DNA from: Theocolax elegans | Taxonomy: Eukaryota; Arthropoda; Insecta; Hymenoptera; Cerocephalidae | Assembly: GCA_026168455.1 (NCBI GenBank) | Contig: CM047427.1 | Location: 60,403,249 to 60,467,248 of the forward strand | DNA: 64,000 bases | Direction of reading: 5' to 3' | Shown here: positions 28,854 to 41,900 of the stretch, one piece after another | Numbering within the stretch: position 1 is the first letter of the stretch | Layout of the letters: each line of letters begins with the position of its first letter | Made by a program: the position numbers and the translations under genes | Notes under the pieces: generated by a model | Databases searched by the model: none | The model's input: the letters and a program-made list of their open reading frames with translations, nothing else | What the model was told of the DNA's origin: nothing

Positions 28854-29857
28854 CACTGAGAAAAAAATTTTTTTGATTAAAAAAAAGTTTCATTAATTCA
28901 AAGAAATGCATTTTATTTTGAAATATTTAATTGAACCAAGGAAATATATGTTTAAGTAGAAGGAATATTTTTATACTTCAAAGAAATGTTTCTTTTGAGG
29001 ATAATTGTCAAATCTTATATTCTTCCAAAATAATATTTGATTGTTTCAACACAATCTTCTTTAAATTTACAATCGAAAAATTGTGGTGTGTAAAACTATT
29101 TTTTCTATCGAAAGAAACACTCAATAATACAATAATATATGTTTTAAAAATTAAAAAACGATATATTAATTGAAAAGATAATAATCTTCGTTGAAGGAAG
29201 CATTTCTTTAATCATATTGACTTATCATTGTGAAAATTAAAATTTTCTGTACATAGATGTAAACTTTTTTTAATATAATGAAATATTTCTTAGACTAGAA
29301 ATTTTTTTTTCAGTTTTAAGATTTTAGAATTATATTGAAAATTGAAAAACCTTGGCATATTAAAATATTTTTTTAAATTAAAATATTCAGCTTCCTGCTA
29401 CACAAATATTTCTATATTCCAAATAAACAGTTGTGTGATTCAAATGAATATGTTTTGACCCAAAAGTTTATTTAGTCAAATCAATAGCTAAACTTATCCA
29501 TTTAAAGAAATATTGTTATAATTTAATAAAATATAATGTCACATGAAACATTATTTAAGTTGCTTAAAGATCAAATTTTGATGACTTTAAAAAATATATG
29601 TGTGAAACAAACAATATGTTTTTTAGACCAATAAAATGTAGTTACAACTTAATTATATGCAATATATAATAAAAGATATATTAATTTTTTTAAATACAAT
29701 ATTTTATTGAATTTGTTAAACATGTCATCAATGTTAAGAAATATAATTTTTATTACAAGAATTACTTTCTATGCTGCAAAAAATATTTGACCGATTGCCC
29801 GCAATGACATAATTTCTTTAATTCAATCTACTTTTTTTTGTTTTTAAGAAATTTTTT

Positions 29858-29958
29858 GGGACGACGACAAAACGCCTACTGATAAAACGCCTAATACCAA
29901 TGTTCAGTTGATAGATTATAATAAGAATAAGAAACACTGGTAAACGAACCACCTGCAA
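29858..29958 (+). repeat. left terminal inverted repeat of the MULE
   Basis: It pairs with 34837-34936 read in reverse. The outer end is GGGACGACGACAAAACGC, and similarity runs inward through ACACTGGTAAA to ACCACCTG. Confidence 0.85.
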
Positions 29959-30805
29959 AATATTTTTTAAGTGTAAATTAAAATACTGTTTTGATTAAGA
30001 ACTCAATAACGAATAACTTTATTAGGTAAACGCTGAAAATTCAAAAAAGGATTACAATTTAAAAATTAAAAAAGTAATTAATCCGTAGTAACTCGAGTAA
30101 AATGTTTTTTTTTTTAAATTCTCTCATAAACAGTAGATTTAAACAATGGGATTATCTAAATATTATAATTACATATTAATAAATTGTATTGCTTTATATT
30201 ATTTTAAGACATTTATTTTGAAAAAGTGAGTCAATTTCAAAAAATTAAATTGTATATGCATAGATTAAAAGCGGACCTTTTCTTTTAGATGTAGAATATA
30301 TCACTGTAAGAAAGTTTTAATGCTCGTCTGTTATTGGGTGTTAAATATATTGACACGTATTAAATTGTTTTTATAAACAGTATAAGTATATTACACAAAT
30401 ATCTATTACAATTGTTTTTAATTTTTTTTTATAATTCTAGTTATATCAACTGTCTTATATAGTAGTATAATTATGGTTTTTTTTACAAATAAATAATAAT
30501 TTAGTATGCAATGTATATGTTATAGATTAAATAAAAAATTACATTTAATTAGAATTAAATATTTGATGTGTATATATATACTACTACAAGTTGTACGTAT
30601 GTGATAATAAGTCTTGTTTTGTTTTCGTTGCCAACGCGTGCGCGCAAAAAACACACACTCTGTTGTTCAATTTGTAGTAGTAATTATATAAAAAAAACGA
30701 AAAAAAGAAAATATATTTATGCATATATAAGTTGCTGTAAACGTATAGCAATTCGTGAAAGTATTTATAATTTATTGAAATTAGTTTATTAAATAAATGT
30801 AAATA

Positions 30806-31799
30806 ATGGAGAAAAATCAAAATACAAGTTCTTTTTCAAGGGGATATGCTTTTAATGGCTATCAGTATAAATTGAATAGAAAAGTTGGAGATATTTTGTA
30901 TGTATAATTTATTATTTGCCATGTTTACAATTTCAATATTGTTGAAAAATAAGAAGTTAAATTTCTTCAATTAGCTCTTTAATATGTTTAATGTTTATGT
31001 TGTGAAAAATCTTTTTAACTAAAAGGTTAATATACTATACGGATTTAAGTTAGTTTATAAAATTCTTTAGATACCTCATATGTATAAAGTCAGACAAAAA
31101 AGATGATAAATGTTCTGGTACATGCATTATACGGAATGGGAAGTATGAGGAAGGAAAATCTCGTCATACTCATTCTCCTATACTCACACTAGAAGAGGAC
31201 AATAAATTTAAAATGCGGCTACGAGAAGCTGTTACAGCTCCTGGAAAGGTGGATGTGAAAAGTGTATATGATGCAATCAAATGCAAGTAAGTTTCAAGGG
31301 AGTGCCGTACTCAATTAAAAATTCAAATTTCGCGCTACAAAATAGCAGACAAAAAACAGCTAATTTATTTATAACAATTAATAAAAACAAATTTACGGGA
31401 AACCAGGAGTTTATTGCCCTCCGTTATGTAATTATCTATTATTTTACAAAGTTGCAAGTTATTATAACAATATGTCGCCAACAAAACCATAAAAAATATA
31501 AGAAAATTGCATTTTTCAAGGTCCTTGTCGACATATTGTTATAATAACGTGTAACTTTGTAATTACCAGAAAATTACATAACGGAGGGTACTAACTCCCG
31601 GTTTTGCGTAAGTTTGTTTTTATTAATTGATATAAGTAAATTAGTTAATTTTTTGTCTGCTATTTTGTGGCGCGAAATTTGACTTTTTAATTGAGTACAA
31701 CACTTAACCTTAATGGACTATTAGGCGTACAGTATGCTTTCGGGAGTAGTATTCAAGGATGTTATTTCCATTTTTCGCAAGTAAACACCTATTTCTCAT

Positions 31800-31842
<43 letters not shown>

Positions 31843-34555
31843 GACATTCTGTACTGGCTTTCTTCAGTCTGTTTATTTTCAAAACTTGCACGGTATTTTT
31901 TAAAAATTGTTATTTTCTTATTTTAATTTTAATCACTGAATTAAAAATAGTAGATTTTTTTACAAAATAATTAATAATATTAAATTTTACAGAATATTTA
32001 TCTTTAAGGGGAGGCTAAAGCAATAATTACATATTTAGATTTATTTATAACTATTGTAAAATCGATTAAGGTAAAAAACGAATAGTAGAGTGCCATAGAA
32101 TACAAATGCTTGTTTACGCGTTCAAACATGACCTCAAAGTAACTGTTACTTAGAAATAATTAAATTACTTTATATTATTATAATTATTATTAAATAAATA
32201 GCAGAACACCCAAACTATAATTAGTTTTGTCGTTTTTATAAAAACTTTCAAATACGAAGACGGTCGAATAACTAAAAGGGGGTAGGACCTTAGCCTCCTC
32301 TTAAGTTTTATAGAATAAAAATATTAATTTAATGTGCAATTAATATAAAATAGGCAATTCAACGTCAAGCTATAAAAAAGGGAATAGCACAACCAAAGGG
32401 AAATGCAAAAACCAATCCCGAAGGATATGCGATTTTAAGAAAATTTTTCGCATTAGCGCTAATACCGGAAAACAAAATTGTCAGCTGTTTTCATGAAATT
32501 GTAAATAATATACCGGAGACGTTAAAATTACAATATAAAAAATTTATTAATTACTTTTATGAAACATGGATCAAAGGATACGGGCCAGAAGTGTTTAGCG
32601 TGTTTAATAAGTATAACAGAACGAATAATGCAATCGAGTCATATCATAGAAAATTAAATAAACATATTTGTACAAAATTGAACAGTACAACGTTCTTAAG
32701 TAATTTTTCGAAATTTTTTAATTGAGGACATATTGGACTTTAACTCAGCAACTTCCTTTACTTATTTAACAAACAATAGAGTAGTTTTTGCATAAATTAA
32801 GTCTGTCAAGCTGTTGCTTTTTCCAGTAAAAATTTATAAGTTTGAAAATTATTTAAGATTTTGAAATACTTACTAATTTGAAGTAATTTTTCGGTTAAAA
32901 AGGATAGATTCCTGTAATTGTGGTCCAATATCTGCTTGATTGTTTAACAATATGTAATAAGAATAGTATTTTTTATTTACAGTGATGATAGTTGATCTTA
33001 TTAAGCAATATAATGCAGATCTAGAAACCTTAGAGCAAGGGCGAATTCTTGGTCGAAAAGGTAAACGACACATGCTGATTCGAGCTGAACTACTAGAGAA
33101 TGCTTGGAAATTATACTCGAATAATGAAATGAGTGCAACACAGCTTCTTAAAGTTTGCTCAAACCTCATATCAAATTTTGTTGATAAACTTGATGAGAGT
33201 ATTTTAGATTTATCTGTTAGTAAGTATAGAGTGCACTACCCTTGTATTACGGGATCTTATCCTAACTCTTGGATAATTAACATTCAAACCAAAGTTTAAT
33301 AAAAAGCTGAAATGAAATAAATTGGATTAAAAAAAAATACGTTCTACTCCGTTGCGATGGAGCAAAGATACAGCTGAAATAACAATTTATAGAAATTTTG
33401 GCGAAAATTAAGCATGACAAATTTTACTAATTTTATAAACCAAATTTCTATAAATTATTATTTCTGCTATACCTTTACACCAAATTAACGTAATAAAGCT
33501 TTGTTGAAATGTATCAATTTATCTCAATTTTTTATTAAATTTTGGTTTAAATGTTAATATCACATTCTTTTAAAATTATAAGCATTTAAAGTGAGACATT
33601 GTTCAAAAGTAAGAATTAACAGCGTATAACATCTGTTACATCAAGCATTAGAGTATAAAACGGACTTTCTTCTTACTTTTATAAGGTTTTACTTACTTTT
33701 ATACATAACAATTTTTTTTACAGAAAGAAACGGAGAAAATTGGATAAATAAAGCCGTAGACGATGAGACACCCGTTGATAAATATTATTTCTACGAATCC
33801 GTAGAATATGGGTCAAACGAAATTTTCGATGAAAGTGCCCAAGTAATTATAATATCTTTTTTCTTTAAAACAATGTCGGAGCTTAAAATAGTAATTTTTA
33901 AAGTTTTTTTTCATGCAGTGGGAATCAATTGTAAATAAACGGACACCATCAGGCCCTTGGGTTTGCTTTAAATTTTTCTAATATCTGTGAATTTTTTCAA
34001 ATGCTTAATTAAAAATTTCAACATGATTTTTGAGTTGGAAATATTGCTTTTTATTCGATTAAAAATGACCGATAATTGCTTATTCAATTATAATTAAAAA
34101 AATTATTTTTTCTTAAAAAAAAAAACAAATTATTAGGCCCTCCGAAATATTTGAAAGTGTATTGGCGAATATTTTCAGAATTTTTAATTACTTTTTTGAA
34201 TAAAGTTTTTGGTTGGAAAGAGTAGATATCCCTGTAATTTGAGTTCAACATGTTCTTAAAATATTTAATTGTGTAGTATGTCTAATGCCACTATTATATT
34301 TTGTTTAAGGAAAATGAACCTGATACCATTAGTGATGGAGAAGGTATATTTGTGAATTGTTATTAATTATAATATGTACGCAATAAGAATTTTAATATAT
34401 AATTTATATAATTTGTAGATTTGCAGAAGCAATTAGAGGAAGCACCTGTAATTATATTAACAGGAAAAATTATTCCACTGGACGATAACTTTATATCGTT
34501 ATTAAATTCATTAATATATAAGAAAAACAGTACTGATATTATTAATATAAAATAA
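30806..34555 (+). CDS. FLYWCH zinc finger / MULE transposase-derived gene with gap in the DDE core
   Basis: Exons joined by GT-AG sites: 30806-30897, 31071-31286, ~31733-31780, 32354-32699, 32983-33219, 33724-33842, 33919-33960, 34310-34343, 34419-34555. Exons 1-2 encode a FLYWCH zinc finger: GYAFNGYQYKL, then Cys spaced as ICIK...CSGTC, then HTH. Exon 3 carries GCYFHFSQ, the MULE transposase signature. Exon 4 adds FYETWI and RTNNAIESYHRKLN, which in this family holds the catalytic Glu. The last exons are acidic and end at a TAA at 34553, with AATAAA following. From exon 3 to the end all phases agree. Between exons 2 and 3 the segment with the two catalytic Asp residues is missing, the phases do not match, and a foldback repeat sits there instead. 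The gene is therefore a decayed transposase, or possibly a domesticated one. The weakest splice is the GTTTGC donor at 33961. Confidence 0.7.
31293..31713. repeat. foldback (hairpin) element inside the MULE gene
   Basis: The arms are inverted copies of each other (GTACTCAATTAAAAA at 31307 against TTTTTAATTGAGTAC ending at 31698), with similarity continuing inward through the CCCTCCGTTATGTAA region to a centre near 31500. It lies exactly where the transposase core is missing. Confidence 0.8.
31799..31843. repeat. (TTTA)n microsatellite
   Basis: About eleven tandem TTTA units lie in the intron between the GCYFHFSQ exon and the next exon of the MULE gene. Confidence 0.9.
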
Positions 34556-34836
34556 TAAATAAAGAAAAAATATTTATTTATAAACACCACTGCTCCTAAT
34601 ATGATTATTATAATGTATATATATACATAAAAGCTTTTTATTATAGCCTTGGCTAAATTTAAAAGATCCCTAGATTTGGAAAAAAATATCAGAATTATTA
34701 ATGTATCTTGATATAAGGATTAATAATATATTATATATAGAAAAAAAATTAAGTTCTTTGTTATTGAGAACTTGGGGTTTCAGTGTTTAACTTAGATAGA
34801 AATATTTTAATTCACGCTATAAAAATTTAAAAATGT

Positions 34837-34936
34837 TACAGGTGGCCCATTTACCAGTGTTTCTTAGTCTTATTATAATCTATCAACTGAATATTGGTAT
34901 TAGGCGTTTTGTCAGTATGCGTTTTGTCGTCGTCCC
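34837..34936 (-). repeat. right terminal inverted repeat of the MULE
   Basis: It is the inverted counterpart of 29858-29958 and is followed by the outermost AATTTTTTTCTCAGTG at 34937-34952. Its edge is only 28 bp from the armadillo stop codon. Confidence 0.85.
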
Positions 34937-34980
34937 AATTTTTTTCTCAGTGTAATGATTTAACGAAAGGACATTGTTTT

Positions 34981-37900
34981 CTACAGGTCGGTATCGTACC
35001 AGGCCGCCGCAACCGAACTATCTTGAGGCGGCGCAGGAAGTTCCTCGAGGTGATCAAAATTGAGGTCGCCGTCGTGAGGTACGTCCATTGCGTCCATCGC
35101 TCCGTACGTTGAGCCTCCGCCTATTTCGAGACCCTGCATCGAATCTACTGGTATCTGGTCATAACCTGCAAAATTATATAATATATTAACTGTTTTCATT
35201 CGTCGTTATTCGTTTTCGATCAATACAATAAATTATTTTCGTTTCTCTTAGATTCGTTTGTTCAAACACCAACGATACACAGAATTTTTCTCTTTTATGT
35301 CGATTCTTTGTTGAAACTTAATCTAAAAATATTTTAATTTATACATGTTATATCTTTTTCTACTATTAATCTTAAAATAAAAGTAAACTTTCTTTATAAT
35401 TAATTTTTATTTAAATTATTATATATTCGAAGGAATAAATAATTTCATTCGCTAATATTTGGGTTAAACTTTGCTATAAACACTTATTAAAGCAATTTTA
35501 TTATCCTCTGTCAATGGCTTTTTCATGAAACAATCTAAATGGAATCAGTAACACAAGAAATTTGTCTAATAATAATTTTTAAATAATTGCTAAATTTTAA
35601 CGGAAATCTGATCTGTAACTACCCGAGCAAAGTTGTATATATTATTGTTAAAAAATAAAGCTATATTATTGATAATCATTTAAAAAATTGTAGAGAAAAA
35701 CTCTGTAATCTAAAAATAAAATTAATAACTAATTAATCTTTGGTGTGTATACATCTAAAAATAGAACAACATAATATAATAGTATCTCGATAAAATAATA
35801 TGAAACAACTAAAAAGTGGTAACAAAATATATAAAGTATATAAAGAATAAAGAATAAATGAATAGGTGATCAGTGAGTAGATTTAGTGAACATTCGTCAT
35901 GCGAATTGTGTGTTAAGAGGTACAATTTTACAGCAGGATATAAATGCAACATCGAGATACAGACAACATCGATAACAAGCAGATAAATACAGGTGTCGCT
36001 TAAATATTAAATTTGAGGATTATTTTTTCACCTATGATGTTGTACTGCACAATATTATCGATAGCCTTTTATTTATAGTTTAGTCCATGGGTTAGGCTGT
36101 TAAAATAATAAAGCGATTAAATCCCTTGATAGACTATTTCATTTTACGACTGCATTGAAGCACTAAATTGCTACTTTTTCTTGCTTTTGTTATAGTAAAA
36201 ATAAATGTAGTGTGAAAATTTTGTAATCTTTCGATGTGCGGTATGTGTTTATAAGTTTTGGCATTCTGTGAATTCCGATGTAAGTAATAATATGATAATT
36301 AAAGAAATTATTCTGAATGATGGTTTACTTTTAAAATATTTATTACACAATTGCTTAAATTGTAAAAATGTAAACAGTAGAAGTGTAATTGAATATGTAG
36401 TTTGAAATTGCAAGAAATAAAAGCAAAGAATTCATAGATGTGTTCAAATGAATATGATATATTAATAGTGTATCTAATTCATATTTAAGATACGTGAATT
36501 CAAAAAAATTTTTATTAGAATTTTTAAAATGTTCTTACTTTAGTTAAAAAGACATTAATAAATCGTACTTTTAGTATTAGTTTTTATGAATTTAAATAAA
36601 TAAAATATTATAAATTGTCAAAAGTAAACACGATGAAGGTATATGCCCATCGCGATTGCAAAACTTAACAATTTCAAATCATTGAGAGGAAAAATCTGTT
36701 AGAGATATTAAAATATAGTAACATTAGTTATGCTCATTCTTCGAGACAAGTTTGACAGCGTAATGTGCATTATTAGATGACAAAACCAAGTTAGTAACAA
36801 ATTATGAGATTGAACAAAACAAAAATGTAATATGTTACCTTGGGGTTGGTAAATACGGCCTCCGTGGCTGCTGTGTATACTAGGAGGTCCTTGTCCATAC
36901 ATACCGTCATAAGCTTGATCCGCGCCAAGCATGTCCTAAGGATTGTATCAGAGGTGAACACAAAAATTCAAAAGGAGAGGATAGAAATGTTGGGGTATTT
37001 TGACTGTTCTTGATTCGCGGCAATATAAAACTGATATAAATTTGCGATGAAACATAATTTTTAATTGATTGTTTATTTTCTTATAAACTATGTCCATCTA
37101 GAATTTACGAATTGTCAAAAAAATATAAAAATAATAAATTTGTTTTAAGTATAGTTGTATAGACTACAATACTACAGTAAGAAAAATAATATAAAGAATT
37201 GATTTCTACAACATTTCTATTAACACCAATATTTATACCTGATTTGTCCAACGTAGAGGTCAAAAGGACAAAGTCAAGAGCATTCCCATGCAGGTCTTAT
37301 AGAAAATTTTGGTATAATACTTTGTAGTTTATGTACTGTAAAATTTGCTATTTCAGCTAGCTGATAATAAATAAGCAATTTTGATTTATTTTATTGCTAA
37401 AATGAGATGCTTATTGAATGATAGTAATGTGTATTGCTTTCGTATTGTATAAGTCGAAGATGAAATTTTCTAAGCGAATTTACTTAACACTTAAAGTATG
37501 TGGAAAGCGGGCACGATTTTTTATCTACACTGGTTAACAACTGCTAAAACATCGAAGCTATAAGTATTAAGCAGACGGTATATTGTGATATTTTGTTGTC
37601 ATGCTGTTGTGGTAATTAATATGACAGTAGTAATGTTTTAAAAAAAATTAAAAAAATATAATAATTTGGAAATTATTGCAAACGCGAATCTTTCCATATT
37701 TATACACAGTATCTATTATGCATTTCTATTATTTATTGTTCTTTAGCCATTTCATAAAAAATCAATGCGAATAGAAAAACTTGATTCGTAACATAATTTT
37801 TAGTATTTTAATTACGCAACGAAAATTTTGGAAATAGGTGAATAATTCACTAAAGTAATTTAACATTATAAATTTAAACTTATTTTGATTCACGAAATAA

Positions 37901-38908
37901 TTACAATTTATTTCTATTTATTTTTAAACTAATATTGATTTTAAATTATAAGCAGAGAAATTTATTTAATAAATTATCAGTATTATAATGTATTTTCATT
38001 AAAACCCATCGATATAATTGAGTACGATTCACGAGTTCCTTTTCGCAAACATTTGTTCCTATGAATTAAAATTTAAATAGTTTATTTTAAGTAAACGCGA
38101 TTTTCGGGCGTACCTGTAGATCCGGAGCCATGCCAAAATCGGTATTGTTCCAAAGGTTGGTGTCCTCGCGTAAAAGTGAATTAGTTAGCTCGACGGAGAG
38201 TCGCTTTTTGTAATCTTGAGGTTTATCCTCACTCATACGGAAGAGAACTGCCGCAGCATAGGTGGCAACACCTTCGTTTCGTGAGTGCAATAACTCGGTC
38301 AGTGGAGCCGTTGCTCCTTCCTGTTCTATCATTTCTGCGCCCTCTTTATCAGCAGCTAATTCGCAAAGAACACCTGCAGCCACGCGTTGTATGTTTTCAA
38401 TTTCGTTGAACAGTAGCTAGAAAACAATGTAACAATATTATTATTTTATCTACAAAGATGCCCAAATACCGATGTAATTTATATATAAGTGTAATATTAC
38501 ATTATTTTATAAGAACAAGTTTTTTAATGTACGAGGTCTTAAGTAACTTTACAATGAAATTATATTTATATATTTTACATTATAATATTCCTCTTCATGC
38601 ACTATAAAAATGACAATTGTTGGCTTTTTTATATTTGTTGTGCATGATAATTTGATATAGTTTTGTTATTTATGTTGAGGTATCAAGAGCTCTATTAGTG
38701 TTTCTTTTTATATTATTATAATTTTTAAACAAATTTTAAATGTGTTTTTCACTAATACACACTATAAAGACGTTTATTAGTTCGTAAGTTAGTTGTTTAA
38801 ATTAGTCTACCAGGCCTAAGTACAGGTATCTTTGTACCTCTTTAGGATGTAATGTTTAGTCGGATATAATAATCTATATTTAGACTTAAGCTACATATGT
38901 ATTACTGG

Positions 38909-38939
<31 letters not shown>

Positions 38940-41900
38940 AATTCAATCGTAAATAAAATGGTAATATTATTTTATGAAATATTCTTACTTGAACGAAGAT
39001 AGGAATGACATTTTGTGCCCGTATGATAGTCCTATTGTGCGATTCTCTGGCGAGAATGTGGAGTGCGCCAACTGTGCCCTCAACGATTTCCTCCATACGA
39101 ACTCCATCTGCATAAGCTCCCGGAGCCGCTTGATTTCCAGCATTAGTTACCGATGAACGTTGCTGAAAAAATCAATCCAAATTATAAAAATCTTAACAAA
39201 TCATGTTTTTTTAAACGTCGAATAAATAATACATACCCTCTGAGTATCCTGGAAGGCCCTGATAAGAAGTCGCACTAGATGGTGTATTGCTCCATGTTCT
39301 CGAAGCGGCGCATGATTGGCTGGACAAAGAGCAAGATTTCGGATAAGGCCTATAACAGCTTTAACTAGAGGCCAACGCGAGGGTGGTTGCAACAGCTTCA
39401 CGATCACCTGGATACCGTAGTTAACGCGTACTGAATTTTGAGCCACCTCAGCCTCGACATGACGCGAAGTCAAGTGACGAAGCGCACAAACCGCAGGTTC
39501 GGTTATCTCTTCGCGATCCCCAGCGTTCACGATCGTACGTACTAAGGCGTCTACACCTCCTACTTGGCAAACGGTCACCTATAAAGAAATTATATTATTT
39601 CAAATATTTTTTGTTTTGACAATACAACATAATTTTATTTATCGTAATCAAAAAGGCTCATTCATTATTTTTAACAAAAACTTATTAAAACAATTATTTT
39701 AAGAAATTTTAAAGAACTTTTTATGAAATAATATAAAAACACTTGTCAAAGTATACTAATAAAAAAATCAAAAGAAATTTTTCTAATAATTGAGAGTCAT
39801 ACCTTATTTCGCTGATTGTTACAAGTTAGGTTAGATAGAATACCAGCAGCACAAGTAACTACGTTAACATCAGTAGATGCAAGTACTTGTACAAGACTCT
39901 GTAGTAAACCTTCGAGGCCGTCCACCTTCGTACCAGCGTCTGATAAGTTTCGTAATGTCCACAGACAGTTCTGCACGAGTCTTTGACTCGCATTACCTAG
40001 GTGCATCGCAAGGGCCTGCATACCACCAGCCTCAACAATTGTAGGCTTATTGCTCGGACAAACCGACAATACTAAAAATAATTTATTTTAGTATTATTAG
40101 ATTAATGCATATTTAATAATTACAAATTGATAATTAATAGAACTTTAAGTTATCTCTTATTTAACTGCAAGTATTATCACAAATATTAATTTTTTTAAGA
40201 TTTTAATTTATAGCAACTTAATTCCTATATCGCGTGATTCTTCTGTAATAAAAGAATCTAAAACACCGATAGAAAAATTTAGAGAAATAATTCAAATCCT
40301 GGAAGAATCAGAATGTCATTATAACTGAATTTAGTTTTATTTACAAGACAATAGTTTTAGAAACAAACCTTTGAGCACTCGGGAAGTGGTCCACAGCAAC
40401 TTCTCGTAGTCGTACGTTCTCATGATGCGGACTAGCTCAGCTGGTCCCTGAGACGCTAGAATTATAAGTTTGCTTTCTTGATTACCGTAAGCCAATATCT
40501 GTAAGCAATCGGTAACAATGGCCAAGAACTTGACGTTGTTTCGCTGAAGCAGAATAACCATGCGCTGTAATCCACCGGCAAGCCGCACCGCCATTTTAGA
40601 ACCATCTTGGTGCAACAACAAATTATGCAAGGTTGTAATCGCATAGAATAATACCGACTCGATATTGGAGCTCAACAGTTTGACGAGAGCAGGGATGCCA
40701 CCGCTCTTGAAAATTGCTAGTAAACCTTGTCTAAAATGAAAAATGTAAATTTAGTTCCTAGCTCCTCATATATTTTTATGGTTAAAAATAGCTATAACTA
40801 TGTATTATACAAAATCATGTTAATTTTCATGTATTAACTTCAGCATTTTATTAATTTTTAACCTAATTTTTATCCTTATAAAATTCATAAATTATTTAAT
40901 TAGCTTAAAATTACATATGCCAGAAAACAATTCAACAATTGTAAGTGACACATAAATAGATCCGATGATTAGGGCTTTTAAAAATTCGGAAGAAGCTAAT
41001 GAAGCGTATAAAGTTTGTTCAAATATACAAACCCATTTTTTAAATAAAAGTAACACGTTTCATTTGCTTTATATAAGTCTAAGCTTCAGTAACTTTGTAT
41101 AATGTCCGATCTTTCGACGGTGAAAATATACCTATTTTATTAACGTATGAACCTTTAAAATTAAGGCTAGAAATTAATATTACTTATAGAGAAAATTAAT
41201 AGTTGGAGATTTTAATAGGAACGCGTAAGAATAAATAAACTACATTCGATCCTTGAAGTAACAAAAAAAAGATATCGAAACTGTAAAAAATCTCTTTATC
41301 TTGTCCATTCAAGTAGTTTTCAATAATTAATCAATATAATAAAATAGTTTACTGTATTTAAAATATTAAATTTAAATATGCTCACATTTATAATATGATT
41401 AAAGCGATAAATAAATACTGTATAAAAAGTTTTTTAATAGCAGTCGTTAGTTTAAATGGTTACTATAGGATAGATAAAAGATGCGTGTCAACGTTATTAA
41501 AAACTAAATTACAATAAAGGCTGACCTATGGTGTGACAAGTTGTGCAAAGTGCCTACAGCAGCTTTGGTGGATTCGAGATCTTCGCTGTTGGATATAGCG
41601 CGAACCAAGGCAGCAACCATCTGCGAGCTGTTCATAATCGCGTGGCGCGAGGCTTCCTTCTTCGAGAGTTGATGGACCATCATCGCAGCCTGTGAAACGA
41701 CAACCTGATCCTCGTCGTTGAGCAGCTTGATTAACTCGGGTATAGCGCGGGTCGCAAGATCCGCGTCATCTTGATAGTTAATCAGATTGACTACAGCATG
41801 TTTAAGCATTTGACTTGGCTCCGATAGCCGTTGTACCGCCGTAGGCTGGGCTGGATCAAACTGAGTCGAAGGAATTTCGATTCCCTCTTCCAAAGTCTCT

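Larger units (their letters stand above)
28854..34952 (+). mobile_element. Mutator-like DNA transposon with ~100-bp TIRs
   Basis: 29858-29958 and 34837-34936 are inverted repeats of about 100 bp (GGGACGACGACAAAACGC at the outer end, ACTGGTAAA further in) with few mismatches. Just outside the right TIR is AATTTTTTTCTCAGTG (34937-34952). Its reverse complement CACTGAGAAAAAAATT is not beside the left TIR but lies 1 kb further left, at 28854-28869. Either the left end was split by a ~985-bp AT-rich insertion (28870-29857), or two elements with similar ends are nested. A FLYWCH-MULE gene fills the interior. I could not find a convincing 9-bp target-site duplication. Confidence 0.75.

Noticed and set aside
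33961..33981. Read-through of the 33919 exon to a TAA at 33979 as the end of the MULE gene
   Set aside because: Possible alternative terminal exon, but splicing at 33961 into 34310 and 34419 keeps the frame, adds an acidic tail and reaches a stop followed by AATAAA, so I preferred that.
28854..34952. 9-bp target-site duplication expected for a Mutator-like element
   Set aside because: Flanks CAAATTGTA and TAATGATTT do not match. The ends may be mis-set or the duplication lost, so I did not claim one.
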